NCBI GenBank assembly: GCA_964481195.1
Contig: CAYZTB010000012.1
Location: forward strand, 11,378-75,377
Source of the DNA: Palsa-948 sp964481195
GTDB taxonomy: Bacteria > Bacteroidota > Bacteroidia > Palsa-948
Direction: 5' to 3'
DNA length: 64,000 nt
Numbering within the stretch: the first letter of the stretch is position 1; each line of letters starts with the position of its first letter. Of the stretch, positions 33,798-43,162 are shown in pieces. Position numbers and translations under genes: made by a program. The notes beneath the pieces were generated by a model. That model was not told where the DNA came from. It did not search any database and saw only the letters and a list, made by a program, of their open reading frames with translations.

Positions 33798-33857
33798 CCA
33801 ACGCTAAAAGTGTTCTATTCATCTATAAATCCTGACCAGCGCGGAACGCTAACTCAG
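33798..33857 (+). repeat. attC-like / shared 60-bp element, copy B
   Basis: Begins CCAACGCTAAAAGT 11 bp after the oxidase stop and ends in GGAACGCTAACTCAG; AACGCTAA thus occurs at both ends (33800-33807, 33845-33852) in direct orientation. It aligns with the element at 13688-13750. The rest of the 296-bp gap to the MscS gene holds AT-rich DNA and a promoter box. Confidence 0.35.
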
Positions 33858-33972
33858 TAAATCAAGTGTAAAATAACTACCTTGCACAAAAAACATTACT
33901 GTGCAAGAATATATTTCCAAACATGATAATTTAAGCTACAGTTTAGTTTCAAAAAAAATTTACCCCCTTATT

Positions 33973-33980
33973 TATTTTTG
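33973..33980 (+). promoter_or_regulatory. Putative -7 box of the MscS operon
   Basis: TATTTTTG (TAnnTTTG), about 140 bp before the chosen MscS start. The long leader makes this less certain than the other boxes in the window. Confidence 0.35.
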
Positions 33981-34118
33981 TTACCTTAATACTATGTATG
34001 TGCACTACTAGCAGAGCATAGCTTAACCAAGTTGTAAGTATCTACACTATTTAATTAGTGTGCTGGATTTGAAAAAGTTTCTATGCATAAAACAATAAAA
34101 TACCTAACAAGCATTTAT

Positions 34119-35996
34119 ATGATAAAGCCTATTAAGATTGCAATTACAGCACTAGTATTTATGTGTGTAACACAAATTGTTTTTGCTCAAAAAGATTCTG
34201 CTAAGCTGAATTTAGATTCCGTAAACAATTCCGTACTTGCAGCATATAATGCCAAGTTAATAACCATTGAGAAACAACGCATCGAAGATTCCACTAAAAG
34301 AGTTGAGTTAGAAAGCCAGCTAAATGAATTAAAAACTACCGACAACATAAAAAAAGTAGAACTACAAAAACAGCTAGACTCATTAAGCGAAAAAGAAAAT
34401 TTAAGAGTTGAAAATAAAAAAACGGAGATAGATAAATTACGCCTTACTGCAAAATCATTTCCGGTAAATGGATTTTTTATGGATACTCTTTTTTTCATCT
34501 ATAGCAAACTAGGAAGTTTCTCGGCACAGGACCGAGCAAGTGCTGTAACAGAAAGAATAAAAAAGTTGGCAAAGGATTTTCAATTTGAACCTAATTCATT
34601 AATTGTATCAGAGTCAGAATCTACGGTAGATGTAATGTATGGTGAAGCCACCATCCTAAGCGTATCCGAAAACGATGCCATTTGGAGCAACAAATCTAAA
34701 CTGGAATTAGCCAATAGCAATAAGGCAATTATAAGCAGTGCTATCTTAAAATATAAAGACGAAACTAGCTATTCCACCCTAGCAAAAGAAATTGGTCTGG
34801 CTTTGCTTGTTCTGCTAATCATTGGATTATTAATTTATTATTTAAGAAAATTATTTAAGTGGACGGCATCTGTAATTGAAAGAAACGAAGGGAAGCGAAT
34901 TAATGGAATTAAAATCAAAAATTACACTTTGTTCGATGCTAAACAACAAACAAATACTATCCTTTCTATTAATACAATTACAAAATGGCTCTTATTAATT
35001 TTATTGCTATACATTTCGCTGCCTGTACTCTTTGGAATATTCCCCTGGTCCAAAAATTTTGCAAATACATTATTTGGCTACATTCTTAATCCTGCCAAAC
35101 GCATTGCGTTGGGAGTGTGGAATTATATTCCTAACCTCATTACCATTATTGTTATTGTTTTCATATTTCGCTATGCATTAAGAGGTGTTCGTTTTCTTAA
35201 ATATGAAATAGAAAGAGGAAACCTGAAAGTGCCGGGCTTCTACCCCGATTGGGCAAATCCAACCTACCAAATAATAAAAACTATCATTTATGCTTTTATG
35301 GCCATTGTCATATTTCCGTATTTACCCGGAAGTGATTCCCCTGTTTTCCAGGGTGTATCTGTATTTCTTGGTGTGCTATTTACTTTTGGATCTTCAGGCT
35401 CATTATCAAACGTTGTTGCAGGACTCGTATTAACCTACATGCGTTTATTTAGAATTGGCGATCGAGTCCAACTGGGTGATGTAGTTGGGGATGTGATTGA
35501 AAAATCATTGTTAGTCACTCGAATCAGGACCATAAAAAACGAAATTATCTCCATCCCAAATTCTACCGTTATGGGAAGCCACACCATCAACTTTAGCAGT
35601 GATGTAACAGAAAACGGATTGATTATGCACACAACTGTAACCATTGGCTACGATGTACCTTGGAAAAAAATGCACCAGGCATTGTTAAATGCAGCAGAAA
35701 GAACAGAGTTGCTTTTAAAAGAACCTAAACCTTTTGTACTACAAACCAGTCTGGATGATTTTTATGTTTCCTATCAGATAAACGCCTATACAAAAGAGCC
35801 AAACAAGCAGGCAAACATTTATTCTCAACTTCATGCAAACATTCAGGATTGCTGCAATGAATCCGGCATAGAAATATTATCCCCTCATTACCGATCTGCC
35901 AGAGATGGAAACGCTACATCCATACCAGTAGATTACCTTGATAAAAATTACAAAGCACCTAGCTTTAATGTAAACATTAATAAAGACGAAAAATAA
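34119..35996 (+). CDS. MscS-family mechanosensitive channel, long form
   Basis: A roughly 625-aa channel protein. The start at 34119 gives a classic signal peptide (MIKPIKIAITALVFMCVTQI...FAQ); the longer start at 34083 adds 12 residues. An N-terminal periplasmic coiled-coil (LESQLNELKTTDNIKKVELQ; KENLRVENKKTEIDKLRL) precedes several membrane helices. The MscS pore helix and beta domain follow (FLGVLFTFGSSGSLSNVVAG; LTYMRLFRIGDRVQLGDVVG; SIPNSTVMGSHTINFS), then the cytoplasmic cage domain. It protects against hypo-osmotic shock. The stop overlaps the next gene's start (TAATG), so the two MscS genes are coupled. Confidence 0.9.
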   Translation: MIKPIKIAITALVFMCVTQIVFAQKDSAKLNLDSVNNSVLAAYNAKLITIEKQRIEDSTKRVELESQLNELKTTDNIKKVELQKQLDSLSEKENLRVENKKTEIDKLRLTAKSFPVNGFFMDTLFFIYSKLGSFSAQDRASAVTERIKKLAKDFQFEPNSLIVSESESTVDVMYGEATILSVSENDAIWSNKSKLELANSNKAIISSAILKYKDETSYSTLAKEIGLALLVLLIIGLLIYYLRKLFKWTASVIERNEGKRINGIKIKNYTLFDAKQQTNTILSINTITKWLLLILLLYISLPVLFGIFPWSKNFANTLFGYILNPAKRIALGVWNYIPNLITIIVIVFIFRYALRGVRFLKYEIERGNLKVPGFYPDWANPTYQIIKTIIYAFMAIVIFPYLPGSDSPVFQGVSVFLGVLFTFGSSGSLSNVVAGLVLTYMRLFRIGDRVQLGDVVGDVIEKSLLVTRIRTIKNEIISIPNSTVMGSHTINFSSDVTENGLIMHTTVTIGYDVPWKKMHQALLNAAERTELLLKEPKPFVLQTSLDDFYVSYQINAYTKEPNKQANIYSQLHANIQDCCNESGIEILSPHYRSARDGNATSIPVDYLDKNYKAPSFNVNINKDEK

Positions 35997-36895
35997 TGCA
36001 AGAAAATATTGAACGCTACTTATTCAACCCTGTTGTAGGAAAATTTGCTACCATTATTATTGGTGTTGCTATCATTTGGATGGTAATAAAAGTGCTGCAA
36101 CGAAATTTATTTTCTAAGATTCAAGATAACGACAGCCGTTACAGAGCTAAAAAGTTTGGAAGCTTTATTGGATATTTTCTAACTCTGGTACTTTTAATTG
36201 TTGTCTTCAGCGATAAGCTTGGCGGATTAACAGTGGCACTGGGCGTTGCAGGTGCAGGAATTGCATTTGCTTTACAAGAAGTAATAGCATCCTTTGCAGG
36301 CTGGCTCGCTATCATGTTTGGAGGTTTTTATAAATCAGGCGATCGAGTTCAAGTGGGCGGCATTAAAGGTGATGTGATGGACATTGGAGTTTTACGCACC
36401 ACCATCATGGAAACCGGACAATGGGTGGATGGCGATCTTTACAATGGCAGAATCGTACTTATTGCCAACAGTTTTATTTTCAAAGAACCGGTATTTAATT
36501 ATTCTGGCGATTTTCCTTTTTTATGGGACGAAATAAAAATTCCTATCCAATATGGAAGCAACTATGATAAAGTAAAAGAAATTTTACTAGCGGTTGGAAA
36601 AAATGTAGCTGGCGACCTTACGCAACAATCCAAAAATAGATGGGCCGAGCTTCAGAATAAATTTATGCTAGAAGATGCGCAAACAGAACCGATGGTATCA
36701 CTAATCGCAAATGATAACTGGGTAGAATATACCTTGCGCTATGTGGTAGACTACAAAAAAAGACGGGTTACCAAAACGGAACTATTCGCCAGAATACTTA
36801 AAGAGGTAGATGCCACCAAAGGGGAAATTAAGTTTGCCTCTGCTACATTCCAATTAGCAGGAGCACCTGAATTTAATGTGAATATAAAAAAGTAA
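35996..36895 (+). CDS. MscS-family mechanosensitive channel, short form
   Basis: A 299-aa MscS-like protein: N-terminal helices (FATIIIGVAIIWMVIKVLQR; FIGYFLTLVLLIVVFS), then the Gly/Ala-rich pore helix (LTVALGVAGAGIAFALQEVI), the conserved SFAGWLAIMFGGFYKSGDRV and a beta domain (GDVMDIGVLRTTIMETG; LIANSFIFKEPVFNYS). Typical small-MscS length. The overlap with the preceding larger MscS suggests co-expression; whether they form hetero-oligomers is unknown. Confidence 0.92.
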   Translation: MQENIERYLFNPVVGKFATIIIGVAIIWMVIKVLQRNLFSKIQDNDSRYRAKKFGSFIGYFLTLVLLIVVFSDKLGGLTVALGVAGAGIAFALQEVIASFAGWLAIMFGGFYKSGDRVQVGGIKGDVMDIGVLRTTIMETGQWVDGDLYNGRIVLIANSFIFKEPVFNYSGDFPFLWDEIKIPIQYGSNYDKVKEILLAVGKNVAGDLTQQSKNRWAELQNKFMLEDAQTEPMVSLIANDNWVEYTLRYVVDYKKRRVTKTELFARILKEVDATKGEIKFASATFQLAGAPEFNVNIKK

Positions 36896-36957
36896 AAAGC
36901 TACTACAAACCATCTCAAAATATACATGGGCTGGGTAAAAAATCTCCATAATTAAAA

Positions 36958-37100
36958 CCACGAATACCCACCAATTATTTCGTGTTATACCATTACTGAT
37001 TATATATTAGTCCATAACATTTGGTATAATGCCGATCAAGTACAAATTATACTTGGACTAAAAAATATGAAGCATCGGTATTAATTAGAGAAATTCGTGG
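36958..37100. repeat. Nested inverted-repeat element bounded by CCACGAAT / ATTCGTGG
   Basis: Outer 8-bp inverted repeats CCACGAAT (36958-36965) and ATTCGTGG (37093-37100) enclose further pairs: TTATACCA with TGGTATAA, TTAGTCC with GGACTAA, GCCGAT with ATCGGT (one mismatch) and CAAGTA with TACTTG. It fills the convergent gap between the MscS and nitronate monooxygenase genes. It may be a small non-coding repeat or serve as a two-way terminator. Confidence 0.4.
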
Positions 37101-37112
37101 CTGAATTTACTC

Positions 37113-38060
37113 TTAAGATAAGTTATAGGAAGAAATTTCCTTTCTTGCTTTTTCGTACTCGTTCAAAATATCTGTAACAATTTCTTTTACCGGTTTAATA
37201 TCATTCAACATCGCACTCACCTGCCCTATTTCCAACTCTCCTTCTTCTAAGTCGCCCTCAAACATTCCTTTTTTAGCTCGTGCACGTCCTAAAATTATTT
37301 TTAATTCATCTACAGATGCGCCTTTGTCTTCCGCTTCTTGAACAAGGATTTGGAATTTATTTTTTATCAATCGTACCGGCACTATTTTTTTAAACGAAAG
37401 CTGTGTATCTCCTTCACCGGACTCTATGATTTTATTTTTAAAATTAATATGATTCGAAGATTCCTCTGAGGCTGCGAAACGAGATCCGATCTGAACACCA
37501 TCCGCTCCCAATGCCATAGCGGCAAGCATTTGTCTGCCCGAAGCTATTCCACCCGCAGCAATCACAGGAATGGTAACTGCGCTTTTAACTAGGGGAATTA
37601 AAACCATGGTGGTTGTTTCTTCACGACCATTATGCCCGCCTGCTTCAAAGCCCTCGGCAACCACCGCATCACATCCTGCATCTTCACATTTTTTTGCAAA
37701 CTTGGCGCTCGACACAACGTGCACCACGGTTATCCCTCTATCCTTCAACCAGCTAGTCCAAGTTTTTGGATTCCCTGCCGATGTAAAAACAATTTTTACT
37801 CCTTCCTCAACAATGATATTCATTATTTTATCAATATCGGGGTAAAGCAAAGGAACGTTTACACCAAAAGGTTTACCTGTAGCTTCTTTACATTTTACAA
37901 TGTGCTTTCTAAGTACATCGGGATACATCGAACCTGCCCCTATTAACCCTAAACAACCAGAATTTGATGCTGCCGATGCAAGCCTCCAACCACTGGTCCA
38001 AATCATCCCTGCTTGGATAATAGGGTGCTGAATTTTGAAGATTTCTGCAATTTTGTTCAT
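37113..38060 (-). CDS. Nitronate monooxygenase (2-nitropropane dioxygenase family)
   Basis: FMN-dependent TIM-barrel enzyme that oxidises propionate-3-nitronate-like toxins; some relatives are enoyl-ACP reductases (FabK). The 315-aa protein has KIQHPIIQAGMIWTSGWRLA at the N-terminus, AEGFEAGGHNGREETTTMVL (catalytic His region, about residues 137-156) and the phosphate-binding IPVIAAGGIASGRQMLAAMA followed by LGADGVQIGSRF. The AGGHNG motif fits class I NMO. It is a single gene, convergent with MscS. The exact substrate is unknown. Confidence 0.9.
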   Translation of the reverse strand: MNKIAEIFKIQHPIIQAGMIWTSGWRLASAASNSGCLGLIGAGSMYPDVLRKHIVKCKEATGKPFGVNVPLLYPDIDKIMNIIVEEGVKIVFTSAGNPKTWTSWLKDRGITVVHVVSSAKFAKKCEDAGCDAVVAEGFEAGGHNGREETTTMVLIPLVKSAVTIPVIAAGGIASGRQMLAAMALGADGVQIGSRFAASEESSNHINFKNKIIESGEGDTQLSFKKIVPVRLIKNKFQILVQEAEDKGASVDELKIILGRARAKKGMFEGDLEEGELEIGQVSAMLNDIKPVKEIVTDILNEYEKARKEISSYNLS

Positions 38061-38142
38061 CCTAAAAATGTGTTATCTTTGTACCTATAATTATTACGCA
38101 ATATACAAAGTCAAGTGAAACAATAATCTTCTTGATTTCGTA

Positions 38143-38150
38143 TAATTTTG
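38143..38150 (+). promoter_or_regulatory. Putative -7 box of the DUF6089 gene
   Basis: TAATTTTG (TAnnTTTG) 18 bp before the ATG at 38169. Confidence 0.45.
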
Positions 38151-38168
38151 TAGCTTTTATTTAATATA

Positions 38169-39128
38169 ATGAGAAAAATTGCGCTATTACTAAGTTTTCT
38201 ATTTTTTACCACACTGGTATTTTCTCAATACAATATTGATTATGGTGTGATGGTAGGCGCTGCCAATTACCTAGGTGAAATTGGAGGAAAAGAAAAAACT
38301 AGAAGAGACTTCATTTTGGATATGAAGCTCTCTCAAACTAAAAGTGCTTTTGCTGGTTTCTACAGATATAAATTACATCCCGACCTTTTAGTGCGCGCAA
38401 GCGCAGGTTGGTACCGCATTTCGGGTGCAGATAAGTTTTCTACTAATCCAGCACGTGTGGGTAGGAATTTGAGTTTTAGAAATGATATTATAGAGACAAG
38501 TGTGGTTGGTCAATATATTTTTTATGATATTGCTGACTTAGGCAGAACGTATAGGTACCGCAATGATTTTAAAGCATACGTGTTTACCGGAGTTGCTGCT
38601 GCCTATCATAATCCAAAAGCATTGTACAACGGTCAATGGGTAGCCTTACAACCCCTGCATACCGAAGGCCAGGGAATAGTACCTGATGCGCCAGCCCCTT
38701 ATTCAAGATTTATTTTTGCTGCTCCAGCAGGCGCAGGTTTCTTTTTTACCATTTCAAAAATATACCGTATTGGCTGGGAGTTTAACTGGCGCACCGTATT
38801 TACAGATTACTTAGATGATGTTAGCACCGTGTATGCTGATCCTAATGTGTTAAAAAGCGATATGGCAAAGGACCTATCTAATAGAAACGATGAGTTAGTG
38901 TATGCCGATAATCCAGATTTACCACATCCTGCAAATTACTATCCTCATATAGAAAATGGGGAAATGAAATATCCTAAGCGAGGAGATTCCAAGCACAACG
39001 ATTCATACCTAACTACTACGCTCAACTTTAGCTATTTAATTAAAGGGAAGAGCAAATTCGGTGCTGCGAAATACAAAACTTTCTTTGGAAGAAAATACAA
39101 AGGACGTACCATTCGCGCAAAGTTCTAA
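38169..39128 (+). CDS. DUF6089-family outer-membrane beta-barrel protein
   Basis: A 319-aa protein with a signal peptide (LLLSFLFFTTLVFSQ), then NIDYGVMVGAANYLGEIGGK and GFYRYKLHPDLLVRASAGWY, typical of the Bacteroidota DUF6089 family of small OmpA/OprF-like barrels. The last strands (SYLTTTLNFSYLIKGKSKFG) precede a basic C-terminus (FFGRKYKGRTIRAKF). The family is widespread and uncharacterised. It is oriented toward the polysaccharide genes, ending 2 bp from the GT2 stop, with no functional link implied. Confidence 0.85.
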   Translation: MRKIALLLSFLFFTTLVFSQYNIDYGVMVGAANYLGEIGGKEKTRRDFILDMKLSQTKSAFAGFYRYKLHPDLLVRASAGWYRISGADKFSTNPARVGRNLSFRNDIIETSVVGQYIFYDIADLGRTYRYRNDFKAYVFTGVAAAYHNPKALYNGQWVALQPLHTEGQGIVPDAPAPYSRFIFAAPAGAGFFFTISKIYRIGWEFNWRTVFTDYLDDVSTVYADPNVLKSDMAKDLSNRNDELVYADNPDLPHPANYYPHIENGEMKYPKRGDSKHNDSYLTTTLNFSYLIKGKSKFGAAKYKTFFGRKYKGRTIRAKF

Positions 39129-39130
39129 TC

Positions 39131-39880
39131 TTATTTATTAAAAAATTGCCTTAGCTTGGAAAGCGGCTTGAAGATCAAAGTCATGCTGCCCGCCTTTAGC
39201 TCATTTATTTTCCAAGCCTTTCTATCTTCTAAATTTGCTTGAAGTCTGCTTTTTATGGTAACGTTGCTTAGACCACCGGTTTTCATTTTTACCAAAACCT
39301 GAGGAATATAAGAGGTAGTAATCTTGTATTTATATAACAAACGAAGCATCAGTTCATAATCTGCAGAGATTTTAAAACCAGTATTAAAGCATCCAAATTT
39401 CTCATAACAAAATCGTTTAACAAAAAAAGCTGGGTGAGGAGGCATCCAGCCTTTAAAAAATAAATCTGCACAATAGGGCTTCGACTTCCAATGGCGAATT
39501 ATTTTATCTGAGTTGTCTCTTGATACATATTGCAAATCTCCGTAAATCGAATCAGCACCTGTAGAAACAAACTCAGCAACCACATTAGCAATTACATGTT
39601 GATTAGCATAAACATCGTCAGAATTTAATATTGCAATTACATCACCACTAGCCAAAGCAATACCTTTGTTGATAGCATAATACATGCCACTATCTTTTTC
39701 GGAAATCAGCTTAGAAATTTTACTTTTATATTTTTCAATAATCGCTAAGGTGTTGTCTGTCGATGCACCGTCAACAACTAGGTATTCAATATCAGAATGG
39801 CTTTGCGCTAACACAGATTTAATAGTAGCCTCAATAGTAGCTTCGCTATTATAACACACCGTAATTATTGAAACTTTCAT
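39131..39880 (-). CDS. Glycosyltransferase family 2
   Basis: A 249-aa GT-A-fold inverting glycosyltransferase: KVSIITVCYNSEATIEATIK at the N-terminus, DIEYLVVDGASTDNTLAIIE, GDVIAILNSDDVYAN (the DxD-like metal site as NSDD, about residue 88) and a GWMPPHPAFFVKRFCYEKFG acceptor loop. It is the last gene of a three-gene operon (GT4, AsnB, GT2) and starts next to the asnB stop. Likely role: adding a sugar during surface polysaccharide or glycolipid assembly; sugar and acceptor unknown. Confidence 0.92.
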   Translation of the reverse strand: MKVSIITVCYNSEATIEATIKSVLAQSHSDIEYLVVDGASTDNTLAIIEKYKSKISKLISEKDSGMYYAINKGIALASGDVIAILNSDDVYANQHVIANVVAEFVSTGADSIYGDLQYVSRDNSDKIIRHWKSKPYCADLFFKGWMPPHPAFFVKRFCYEKFGCFNTGFKISADYELMLRLLYKYKITTSYIPQVLVKMKTGGLSNVTIKSRLQANLEDRKAWKINELKAGSMTLIFKPLSKLRQFFNK

Positions 39881-41902
39881 CTACAGTTTAAATAGTTTTT
39901 TCCATAGTGCAAAGCTAAGCATCCTAAATACCCGCACCCCATCAGCGTGATTCGTCATACTAAAAAACTTTTCTGGATTTTGTTTTATTTTATTTACGTC
40001 CATATAATCGGCTAAGGAATTATCAAAGAAATCCATTCCTTCTTTTTTTATTTCTTTCATCCATTGATCGATGGGAGTGACAAAACCAAGCTTGTCTTTT
40101 CTGTTTTTGATTGGAATAGGTAAATATGCTTTTGCTGCTTCGCGAAGTAAATGCTTATTTACGCCTTTATGAATTTTATAAGCACCTGGGATATTAAAAA
40201 CGTATTCTACCAAACGATGATCATCCGCAAAAGGAGTGCGCGCTTCCAAGGAATGCCACATGGAGGATCTATCTTCATATTTCAAATACATTTTCAATCT
40301 GGTGTCGGTAAAATCTTTTAGCAAGGCTTCATTTAACGAACCAGAACGACTTACATCCAACTCAGAACTCATACCGCCACCATGTAAATATTCTTTAATA
40401 ACAGAGTCTTTCAAAAATTCATTTTGCTTAAAATAAGATTTATAAAACGACTGCTGAAGAGAAATTGGAATCAAAGATGAGAACTCTCTTTTCGTTAGGT
40501 CTCTAAATAGTTGCTTTAGATTAAAAGAAAAATTTCCATCAGCAGAAAGTTCAGCATACAGGTGTCCGATTTTTCCATGCTTTAACAATTCTTTCCAATA
40601 CACGATGGAGTGCGAAAGGTATCCCCCAAACAGTTCATCTCCACCTTGCCCATCTAAAATTACTTTGATACCACTCTCCTTTGCCTTACGCATTAACTGA
40701 AACTGCCCATACGTGCCTGTAGAGCACACTGGAATATCTTGCGCATAATTTAAATCCGATAGGTCGCGCAACAAATCCGAAGCTGTTGGAGTCACACAAT
40801 GCCATTCTGCCTGTGTTTGATCTACCACATACTTTGCCCACTTACTTTCATCAATGGATTGATTTGGAAAAGTAAGGGTGAATAATTTTAATTTCCCTCC
40901 TAGATTTACGTGATGCCCTGCTCCTGCCAAACTACCCATGATGCCTACAATGGCAGAGCTGTCAATGCCACCGCTTAAGCAAGAGCCGACAGGCACATCG
41001 GAGCGTAAACGTAATTTTACAGAGTCAACCAACAGCTTTTCTGTCTCCTTTCGATATTCCTCAAAAGTTGATTTATTGAATTCTGAAAAATCTGTATTAC
41101 TGTTTAACGTATAATACTTCCATTGCTTAAAAGAATTACTTGTCAAATCAATCTTAAAATTATGGGACGGCATCAACTCAAAAATATTTTGAAACATGTT
41201 TTCTTCACCCCGTTCAATAAACTGGATATCTCCGGTAAGAAAATCAGAAGCAACTTTAAAGTTTATACTCGTAACTACTTGGGGGAATTTTAATAACGCT
41301 TTTTGCTCCGAAGCAAAAGCAAACACATTTTTGTCTTTATAATAGTAAAAGGGTTTTACCCCTACTCTGTCTCTAGAGCCAAAGAGAAAATTATTTTTTA
41401 CATCAAAAATCACAAAAGACCACATTCCATTAAAACGACTTACACATTCCTCTCCCCAAAATAAATAGGCTTGTAAAATAACTTCTGTATCTGTTTGGGT
41501 TTTAAAAGGAATTCCCTGCTGAGATAATTCTTGCCTAAGCTCTACATGATTATAAATTTCTCCATTATAAACAATCCATATTTTTTTCTCAACATCGCAC
41601 ATGGGCTGATGACCTAATTTACTTACATCGATGATGGACAATCTGCGATGACCAAGAACAAAACGCGTAGTGTCACTTTGAAAATCCGTAATAGCGCTTA
41701 TTGGGGGGCTTTGATCTGATGAATTACGAACTTCTTCTGGAGTATCGTTACCAAAAAGCGAAAATGTTTCAGAGCCATCAAAAAGTAAATACCCTTCTCC
41801 ATCCGGGCCGCGATGACGAATAGCATCGTTCATATTTTTGACGTGCTGCGTTATCCCAGGAATCTTTTCACTCAAACTAACTATGCCTGTTATTCCACAC
41901 AT
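39881..41902 (-). CDS. asnB: Asparagine synthase (glutamine-hydrolysing), polysaccharide-cluster type
   Basis: The 673-aa protein has the class II glutaminase domain starting MCGITGIVSLSEKI (Cys2 nucleophile) with the IRHRGPDGEG motif, and the synthetase domain with PP-loop GSCLSGGIDSSAIVGIM (about residues 306-322) and DGQGGDELFGGYL. It makes asparagine from aspartate, or in glycan clusters may amidate a sugar acid. At 673 residues it is longer than E. coli AsnB (about 550) but normal for exopolysaccharide-associated AsnB. Position between two glycosyltransferases suggests the latter context, though primary metabolism cannot be excluded. Confidence 0.93.
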   Translation of the reverse strand: MCGITGIVSLSEKIPGITQHVKNMNDAIRHRGPDGEGYLLFDGSETFSLFGNDTPEEVRNSSDQSPPISAITDFQSDTTRFVLGHRRLSIIDVSKLGHQPMCDVEKKIWIVYNGEIYNHVELRQELSQQGIPFKTQTDTEVILQAYLFWGEECVSRFNGMWSFVIFDVKNNFLFGSRDRVGVKPFYYYKDKNVFAFASEQKALLKFPQVVTSINFKVASDFLTGDIQFIERGEENMFQNIFELMPSHNFKIDLTSNSFKQWKYYTLNSNTDFSEFNKSTFEEYRKETEKLLVDSVKLRLRSDVPVGSCLSGGIDSSAIVGIMGSLAGAGHHVNLGGKLKLFTLTFPNQSIDESKWAKYVVDQTQAEWHCVTPTASDLLRDLSDLNYAQDIPVCSTGTYGQFQLMRKAKESGIKVILDGQGGDELFGGYLSHSIVYWKELLKHGKIGHLYAELSADGNFSFNLKQLFRDLTKREFSSLIPISLQQSFYKSYFKQNEFLKDSVIKEYLHGGGMSSELDVSRSGSLNEALLKDFTDTRLKMYLKYEDRSSMWHSLEARTPFADDHRLVEYVFNIPGAYKIHKGVNKHLLREAAKAYLPIPIKNRKDKLGFVTPIDQWMKEIKKEGMDFFDNSLADYMDVNKIKQNPEKFFSMTNHADGVRVFRMLSFALWKKLFKL

Positions 41903-41908
41903 ATCAAA

Positions 41909-43075
41909 TTATTGCTTTATACATTTTTGATATACCTGATCAAACTGCGATGAGACCGCTTCGTAGCTGAAATTATTTGTTGCATACGCACGTATCTCCT
42001 GTTTATTGAAGAGATGTAACTCGTTCATTGCTTTTAAAGTAGCGTTCGCAAATGCATTAACATCGCCTGCCTTTACCGCAAAACCTCTACCCTCTTTAAC
42101 ATGCTCTCCTATTCCATGCATGTTTGAACCAACAACCGGTAACCCACTTGCAAAAGCCTCAATCATGACACAGGGCATATTATCGTAATTACTGAAAAGT
42201 AAAAACAAATCTGACTGCTTCATTTTCTCAGCCACTTCGGCACTGGACTTTGTGCCTAGAAAAAAAACATGCTTATTTAGTAAATTATTTTCTGTAGCTA
42301 CCTTTTCCAACTTCTCTCTATCCGGACCATCTCCTACAATGTGAAATTCAAAATCTGACCGTGATTTAGAAATTTCTCCGACTGCTTGAATCATTCCAGA
42401 AACATTTTTTGCTCTGTCGTCCAGATTTGAAACGTGTAATAAAATTATTTTTTCGTGTTCAATATTTTTTTCTAGGACTGAAAACAAACTTACATCCACT
42501 ACATTGGGAATAATTGAGTAATTATTTTTTAAGCCATGACTAAGCATGGCATCTTTCAAACTCTTGCTTACTGTTGATACAGCTTTTGCATTATTAATAG
42601 CTGCTTTAGTTATCCATTTTTTTAGAAACCCTTTATAGGCTCCGTCTTCGGGCAAATAGCCAGACCATTGTTCTGAGATAACTGTCGGGGCATTAAATTT
42701 TTTAGCTAAAAGCGAGGTTCTAGACAGCACATGAATATGAGATATGTCCGGATTCCCAAACTTATTTTTAATTACCTCCGCTCCTATTTTTCCTGCAACG
42801 AGATAACGAAAAAATTTGACTACAGAAGAGTATATCGGAATAGGAAGCACAGAATTGTTGTAGTAGACGCATATTGTAAGTATTTTGTCTTCCTGCGACT
42901 CTACTATTTCATACAACGTATCCTTCAAATTTGGGTCCGCATTCACATACAATACGGCTACTTGATGTTTCATTGCTACTGCCAGCGCGTGCCTTTTAAT
43001 AAAAATACCATTCAACGCATCTGTACGATTAGGGTACCAGCGTGGAATAAATAATATTTTTAAAGGGTTGCTCAA
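41909..43075 (-). CDS. Glycosyltransferase family 4
   Basis: A 388-aa GT-B-fold retaining glycosyltransferase. It has the N-terminal LKILFIPRWYPNRTDALNGI and FIKRHALAVA, a linker, and the C-terminal GT4 domain with HVSNLDDRAKNVSGMIQAV, the donor-binding FLLFSNYDNMPCVMIEAFAS followed by GLPVVGSNMHGIGEHV. The E-x7-E type donor motif is visible. First gene of the operon; it probably transfers a hexose to a lipid-linked or surface glycan. Confidence 0.93.
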   Translation of the reverse strand: MSNPLKILFIPRWYPNRTDALNGIFIKRHALAVAMKHQVAVLYVNADPNLKDTLYEIVESQEDKILTICVYYNNSVLPIPIYSSVVKFFRYLVAGKIGAEVIKNKFGNPDISHIHVLSRTSLLAKKFNAPTVISEQWSGYLPEDGAYKGFLKKWITKAAINNAKAVSTVSKSLKDAMLSHGLKNNYSIIPNVVDVSLFSVLEKNIEHEKIILLHVSNLDDRAKNVSGMIQAVGEISKSRSDFEFHIVGDGPDREKLEKVATENNLLNKHVFFLGTKSSAEVAEKMKQSDLFLLFSNYDNMPCVMIEAFASGLPVVGSNMHGIGEHVKEGRGFAVKAGDVNAFANATLKAMNELHLFNKQEIRAYATNNFSYEAVSSQFDQVYQKCIKQ

Positions 43076-43162
43076 GCTAGCTGTTTAAGATAAAATTGAA
43101 ACGAGCAATTGATAAAAGTATTTCAAAAAATAATATTTAATAATATAGCCTCAACAAGACAG

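Noticed and set aside
40480..43160. Search for CRISPR arrays around the glycan cluster and elsewhere
   Set aside because: No regularly spaced direct repeats of 20-40 bp with unique spacers were seen anywhere in the window.
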